From positions 21,230,736-21,243,235 of the forward strand of contig CM018906.1 in the NCBI GenBank assembly GCA_009663005.1: 12,500 bases of DNA. The letters are read 5' to 3'. The stretch is from Actinidia chinensis (taxonomy: Eukaryota > Streptophyta > Magnoliopsida > Ericales > Actinidiaceae). The first letter of the stretch is position 1, and each line of letters begins with the position of its first letter. The notes under the pieces were generated by a model. The model worked only from the letters and a program-made list of their open reading frames with translations. It was not told the origin of the DNA and searched no databases. The translations under genes and the position numbers were made by a program. This document shows, in pieces, positions 8,653 through 12,500 of the stretch.

Positions 8653-8717
8653 GCGTTGTTCGGACGCTGAAACACATTGCCCTTGCGTTCGAATGCCTCT
8701 TAAGATCGTTCGAACGT
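8653..8717 (+). repeat. Second small cluster of the GCGTTCGAACGC-type motif
   Basis: Three copies occur within 65 bp: GCGTTGTTCGGACGC (8653-8667, expanded and imperfect), GCGTTCGAATGC (8685-8696) and TCGTTCGAACGT (8706-8717). They match the U3 array motif at 704-1069 but sit in the internal region between integrase and ORF3. Elsewhere in the internal region I did not notice comparable clusters. Confidence 0.75.
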
Positions 8718-8788
8718 CGAGCCAGGGGCGGTGTTTTTTAAACTGAAAAGTCTCCTCTTTCAGTTACTTTTCTTATAATTGTGGCATT

Positions 8789-8811
8789 CAGAGAAAGAGA
8801 GAAAGAGAGGA
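8789..8811 (+). repeat. GA-rich microsatellite
   Basis: A short run of AGAGA and AAGAGAG units lies just after the second palindrome cluster. Such GA tracts are common in plant promoters and leaders and are also common by chance; no function is claimed. Confidence 0.6.
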
Positions 8812-9565
8812 AACTTGGCCATTTTGAAAAAGGGAAGCACTGTTATCAAATTTTTCACATCAATCATTTGAGTGGATCAAGTCAAAGGTGGTTCATGTTT
8901 CTTACTTTAAAGTGTTTTAGACATTTAGGGACTTCATAAGAGAAACCTAGGGTTTTGAGAAAAAAATGTTCTAACTTTTCACCTGTGTACAAATCAAACA
9001 TATACACACACAATCATGATTTTTTCTTTTCCCATTAGTGTGTGGACTTGTTCTATTCAAGTTGTTAACAGCAAATAAGAGGGAAATCCTTCATGGTTAA
9101 GTTTTTCATGAACCACCCTGGATTAGTGTAATGCACTCCAATGTTTTGATAATTTCCCTAAGTAAAGAATTACTTAATTGTGAGGGGAATTTGTTTTCAA
9201 ACTCATCATCCATGCATTATTGCCCATTTAGAAGTGTTAGGTCAAGGAAATTTGTGCATGAAATTTAGGCGTTACATATGCACTTCACTGTTCGCGAATT
9301 GGTCCAATGAAAGAATCATTGATTTGTGAAGGGAATATGATTTGTATTCGCATGTGTTCCGGTCCTTGAGATGAAGATTTGAGTATGTTTGGAGACTGTT
9401 TGGTAGAGACCTCTAGTTTTGCATGGGAACACACACATCGTGGTACCTTTGTAGAGGAGTTTCAATTGAGACTCTTGGTAAAACACCCACTTTGTAGTCA
9501 ATATCTTGCATTGCATAATTGCATAGTTGTGACGTGTGTTTGTAGTATTTTTTTGCTTGGTTGGT

Positions 9566-10684
9566 ATGGCAGGGGGGGAAGTGAAAATTTGGGTTAGATG
9601 GAACACTGAGTCCAACTAAAAGGTCAAGTTCAAAGGAAGGCAGGGGTAGATTATATGCTTCGCGTTTCACGTGGGAAACATTGCGGACAAACTTGTTCAA
9701 TAAGGTCTGGATCCGTACGCCGGGGCGGGTACTTGAGCGTAAGCTAATCTAGTTGCATGAGAAAACTCTGGCATTAGCTTTGTCCCAAAACTTTACCACA
9801 TAGGGGCTGGATAAATTTGGCAAAGTTTAAGGCGTAGTTGGTTTTCTAACATTGTGCCAAGAGTTCATGGCAAACATCAAGCATTAACCGGAGACTGAGC
9901 AAAGGCAGGGAGAAATTGTGTATTGGGTGCGAGGAAAGAAAATAAAGTTAACTCCTGATACTTTTTGCTGACATTTTTAGAATTCCCGAGAGGAAACCCG
10001 ATTTTGTCCATTTCCGAATGTTGGGTATGCCGGACCATATCATTAGTTTCACAAGAATTGCTTTTGGAGGGGGACGAATGGGACGGTGAGGTGCAGTGTA
10101 ACAAGACACGCCTCAAGGTAGTAATTTGATCCTTTTTCTGTTTTTGTGTCAATTCCCTGCTGTCCTTTGAAACTTACATTATCCAATGAATATCTCTAGG
10201 GCTAGGCTGTTGTGGGCAATCGGCCTGTAAGACCATTTGATTTACCCCGTACCATTTTTTAATCGCTGTGCTCCACATATAAGGCCTCAGACAAGAGGGT
10301 CAGTACCCTTATACGGGATTTCTGACAGAATTGTTTAAAAGAAGGCGGAGTCCCCTATCCCTTTAGATTTTCATTAGTAATTGAGCCGAGGGTCCCATTG
10401 ATAGAGCTTCTTTGGTCCCATCTGAGGGCAAAGGAAGAGAGGAATTGGAGGAAGAAAATGCCGAGGGATCATGCTATAATTGCATGGGGATCTAAGTAAT
10501 CCATTCTGAATCTGAGGAAAGAAATATGAGTAAGCAAATGGCTGAATTTAGAGAAGAGGTGCATACCCGATTATCGTCATTATAGGAGGAGTCTAGTCGT
10601 CACACAGTTTAGGGCTCCAAACATGAAGGGGATGTTGCTCCGTAATGGAGGAAGGAAGTGATGATGAAGGACGAGGATGATTAG
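9566..10684 (+). pseudogene. ORF3 (env position): 'putative plant transposon protein'-type ORF, frameshifted
   Basis: Athila elements carry an extra sense-strand ORF after integrase, whose function is not established. Blocks here fit the plant 'putative plant transposon protein' pattern: ASRFTWETL (about 9658-9684), a reading like GRVLERKL (about 9726-9749), EFMANI-like (about 9863-9880), YWVRGKKIKLTPDTF (9918-9962), then one base shifted ADIFRIPERKPDFVHF (9966-10013) and MPDHI, LLWAIG and a TGKTIDLPR-like block (10208-10246), GFLTELFKR (10318-10344) and an SEGQRKR-like block (about 10420-10440). The tail is acidic (EELEEENAEG; EDD before TAG at 10682-10684). ATG at 9566 in MAGG is the best start guess, giving about 370 residues if intact. 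At least five frame changes and several stops break it. I see no clear signal peptide or transmembrane segment, so an envelope role is unsupported. Family call likely; start and exact ends uncertain. Confidence 0.72.
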
Positions 10685-10862
10685 GATCTTTTAAATTTGT
10701 CTTGTTTCTGAATGCTAGGATATTATGCTTTATGTTGGAATTGTGATACATTTTGAATACTTTATTGTTTGCTAGTGAATGCCTTGTAATTGGATTGAAT
10801 GTGTTTTTAATCGTCTTGGGCTAATTGTTAGGGCCGAACCGAAGTCATTATGTTACGAATTG

Positions 10863-10883
10863 AAAAAAAAAAAAAAAAAAAAA
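10863..10883 (+). repeat. Poly-A run
   Basis: About 21 consecutive A, following GAATTG and ending in GGG. It could be a simple slippage tract in the 3' untranslated region or the tail of a small inserted retroposon; no tRNA-like or SINE-like head was recognised upstream and no flanking duplication was seen. Confidence 0.8.
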
Positions 10884-12348
10884 GGGTTTCATTATCATGC
10901 AAGCGAAAAGGTTTTTTGCTTCTGGTTCCTTCAAATTTCATTGTGACTTTCACATTCCATGGTTATAATCTGATTTTCGTTATATTGTGGAGTGTTGAGA
11001 ATTCTTTAGTTTTTGGGACCATAACTGAATTCTTGTGTTTATGTGTCAAAGGTTTAGTTGAAGCAATTAGTGACTTGGATAATATGATGTTTTAAGCGGA
11101 TTATCATGTCATTCAATCTTGCCTGCTTGATACTTTACATTGTGCTATATAAGAGAGAGATGAGAACTTACACTGCGCACAGCGTGTTTTTCGAAGTGAA
11201 ACTGTTATAAGTCTACATGACTGCATCCATAAAGTGGAGATTAACCTTGTGAGCTTTAGAGCCCATAAATCGTTTGTGAGCGATTTACCGTTACCAAGAA
11301 AATTTCTGAACTTCATTGTTTGAATAACTTCAATATTTTTGAAATTTGGTTTACATCGTTAGTGTGATTGAGTTGGAAATTTTTGACCCAAAATTTTTTT
11401 ACATGATTTACATATTATTCCGAATTTGTTACATTAAGGCCCAATTCACGTATATCTTCTTCAGTTCTGTCATTCGTTTTGGATTTGCATAAAAAGATCC
11501 AAAAAGCACATTACTTGGAGTTAATTTTGAGAAGTGAAAAAAAAAAAAAAGTTCCAAAGTTGAAAAGTGTGAAATGAAAAAAGAGGAGTTTGAAGGTAGC
11601 TTATTAAGTTGGCAAGTATAGTTAGTTACTCAATGCATATGTTGAGATTCTATTACACTGATTCTCTATATTTTCTTGACTATTCTTTCACTCAAATGGC
11701 CCTTAATATCGCAATTGGCATTAATTGATTCTTGCATGTGAAAGCCATCAAGTCCAAAATTCACAACTGCGATGCCATTAATGCCGTAAACATTCTTTCA
11801 TGCTGAAGCGATGCCAAGTCGATACATTTTACATCTTTGTGGTTTTTGAAATTGGGATTGGCTCTATTAGAATTATTTTTACACTTACTCGTACAACGAG
11901 CAATTTCTTGAGAGGAACTTGTGTGTTTCTAATCGTTGAGAGTGTATGACTTGGAAGCTTTGAATCGAGGCTATAGTTGTTGTTATGGGATGCGTAATGG
12001 TGAAATTTGGAGAATGCGACTCTACCCACTTCACTTGAATCTCATCGTTTATATTGCCACTTGACAGTTTTTGTAGATGCTTAGTCATGATTGGATTGAA
12101 TTTGGATTACTTTTTGGCATTGTATTTTTCCCTCCCCTTGAGAAACTAATTGGTTAAATTATTTTTTTGATACATTGCATGATGTTGATATTTGGTGGGT
12201 ATCATCACTGGAAACTGGAAGCCCTCACGAGACCCCACTCGTTCCACTAGGGGAAACCTATTGTTTTAAAAGCTTTATGCCTACTTGCTACCTTCATTCG
12301 GGCTCTTACGAAATGAGAGATTATCTCTTTTTGTTTTATCTAATTTTG

Positions 12349-12386
12349 CGCTAGGGACACTAGCAAAAGGTTGTTTTTAAGTGTTA
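12349..12386 (+). other. Worn polypurine-tract region before the 3' LTR
   Basis: GCGCTAGGGACACTAGCAAA followed by AGG closely resembles the block that precedes the polypurine tract in Athila/Tat elements (AGGGAC, AGCAAAA, then TAAGTGTGGGGG). Here TTTTTAAGTGT is present at 12374-12384 but the G run that should follow is missing and ATG leads into the LTR. The tract primes plus-strand DNA; in this copy it looks disabled. Confidence 0.7.
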
Positions 12387-12500
12387 TGTTGGACTATCAA
12401 TATAATTGTAGTCCAAGCACTGTTAAATAACTGACCTAATTAGCCCTATAAAGATTAGTTTAATTATGTTTTTTTATCATTATTGCACTTATAGGCGTTT
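12387..12500 (+). repeat. 3' LTR, first 114 bp only
   Basis: TGTTGGACTATC opens a direct repeat of the region starting at 489. Shared blocks are AGTCCAA, CTGACCTAA, TTAGCCCTA, GATTAGTTTAATTAT, ATTGCACTTATAGG and CGTTT at the window end. Differences from the 5' copy include several small indels, such as AAAG after CCTAT here and ATAGAG before CGTTT there. The remainder of this LTR, about 1.5 kb, lies beyond the window. Confidence 0.9.
12389..12416 (+). repeat. 8-bp inverted repeat at the tip of the 3' LTR
   Basis: TTGGACTA (12389-12396) and TAGTCCAA (12409-12416) are perfect reverse complements around a 12-base loop. In the 5' LTR the matching arms are reduced to TTGGA (492-496) and TCCAA (512-516). 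Confidence 0.7.

Larger units (their letters stand above)
8411..9565 (+). other. Spacer between integrase and ORF3
   Basis: No coding block can be supported over most of this 1.15 kb. It contains T tracts (about 8506-8518), an A run (about 8615-8625), a second small cluster of the LTR palindrome motif (8653-8717), a GA-rich microsatellite (8789-8811) and a CA-rich patch (9002-9011). Athila elements commonly have a non-coding gap here before the extra ORF. The overlapping open frames at 9316-9700 on either strand have no recognisable motif and are probably chance, although a decayed N-terminal part of ORF3 from about 9250 is not excluded. Confidence 0.55.
10685..12386 (+). other. 3' untranslated region of the element
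   Basis: This 1.7 kb stretch between ORF3 and the 3' LTR shows no recognisable protein block. It contains two long A runs (10863-10883 and 11537-11550) and AT-rich sequence. Short open frames (10850-11095 on +; 11113-11316, 11829-12029 and 11885-12088 on -) have no recognisable motif and the first begins in the poly-A run as poly-Lys; I treat them as chance. Long non-coding 3' regions are usual in Athila elements. Confidence 0.6.
489..12500 (+). mobile_element. Degenerate Ty3/gypsy LTR retrotransposon, Athila-type (3' LTR cut by window end)
   Basis: The element is bounded by a direct repeat: the sequence from about 489 recurs from about 12387. Between them come, in order, a tRNA-Asp primer-binding site, gag, protease, RT, RNase H, integrase, an extra sense-strand ORF and a worn polypurine-tract region. 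The lack of a second RNase H and of an ORF before gag, together with the ORF after integrase, favours Athila over the sister Tat/Ogre group. Internal region is about 10.2 kb; with two LTRs of about 1.7 kb the whole copy would be near 13.6 kb, typical of Athila. All coding regions carry many frameshifts and stops, so the copy is non-autonomous. Target-site duplication cannot be tested because the far flank lies outside the window. An Athila/Tat-clade call is very firm; Athila itself is likely. Confidence 0.93.

Noticed and set aside
9316..9700. Overlapping open frames on both strands (72, 99 and 95 aa)
   Set aside because: No recognisable domain, no codon pattern favouring one strand, and they lie in the spacer before ORF3.
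9877..10152. 91-aa open frame on the minus strand
   Set aside because: Antisense to the ORF3 block with the VRGKKIKLTPDTF motif, which is clearly on the + strand.
10850..11095. 81-aa open frame on + with a poly-Lys start and hydrophobic middle
   Set aside because: It begins inside the poly-A run and its hydrophobic part comes from T-rich DNA; no family match is recognised. A membrane peptide cannot be claimed.
11829..12088. Two overlapping open frames on the minus strand
   Set aside because: Short, in different frames, in the untranslated 3' region, with no motif.
1..12500. Host genes, rRNA, or tRNA genes
   Set aside because: I saw no tRNA cloverleaf, rRNA-like block or exon-intron gene. 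The only tRNA-related sequence is the primer-binding site, which is a complement to a tRNA end.
489..12500. Tat/Ogre assignment instead of Athila
   Set aside because: Gag, RT and primer-binding site alone would allow it, but there is no second RNase H and no ORF before gag, and an extra ORF follows integrase. The sister-group call is less likely but not excluded.

Overview
The window looks like repeat-rich nuclear DNA of a flowering plant. It is AT-rich and holds no credible host gene. Almost all of it is one old, heavily mutated Ty3/gypsy LTR retrotransposon on the + strand. I place it in the Athila branch for four reasons: long LTRs (about 1.7 kb), a primer-binding site complementary to the 3' end of tRNA-Asp, Athila/Tat-type gag and pol blocks in the order gag-PR-RT-RNaseH-INT, and a further sense-strand ORF after integrase that matches the plant 'putative plant transposon protein' pattern. 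No database search was possible; domain calls come from reading translated motifs across frames.

Layout. 1-~488: minus-strand remnant of a Ty1/copia pol (end of RT plus RNase H). It runs up to the edge of the Athila 5' LTR, so the Athila element appears to have jumped into an older copia copy. ~489-2168: 5' LTR, with an unusual U3 array of the 12-bp palindrome GCGTTCGAACGC followed by a TATA box. 2178-2197: primer-binding site. ~2200-2900: T-rich leader. ~2918-4440: gag (capsid region, Cys/His knuckle, basic/LRSGKEI tail). ~4790-5240: protease. ~5540-6400: reverse transcriptase. ~6400-7085: RNase H. ~7090-8410: integrase with a GPY/F-like end. ~8420-9560: spacer in which the palindrome motif reappears. 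~9566-10684: the extra ORF (ORF3/env position). ~10690-12386: 3' untranslated region with long A tracts, ending in a worn polypurine-tract region. 12387-12500: first 114 bases of the 3' LTR, cut by the window end.

In a living element these parts would make particles (gag), process them (protease), copy the RNA from the tRNA-Asp primer (RT/RNase H) and insert the copy (integrase). Here every ORF is broken by many frameshifts and stops, the RT catalytic aspartates and the integrase catalytic glutamate are gone, and the LTRs have diverged. The copy is dead on its own. The most interesting feature is the CpG-dense palindrome array in U3, echoed in the spacer upstream of ORF3, which may mark a promoter-like module.
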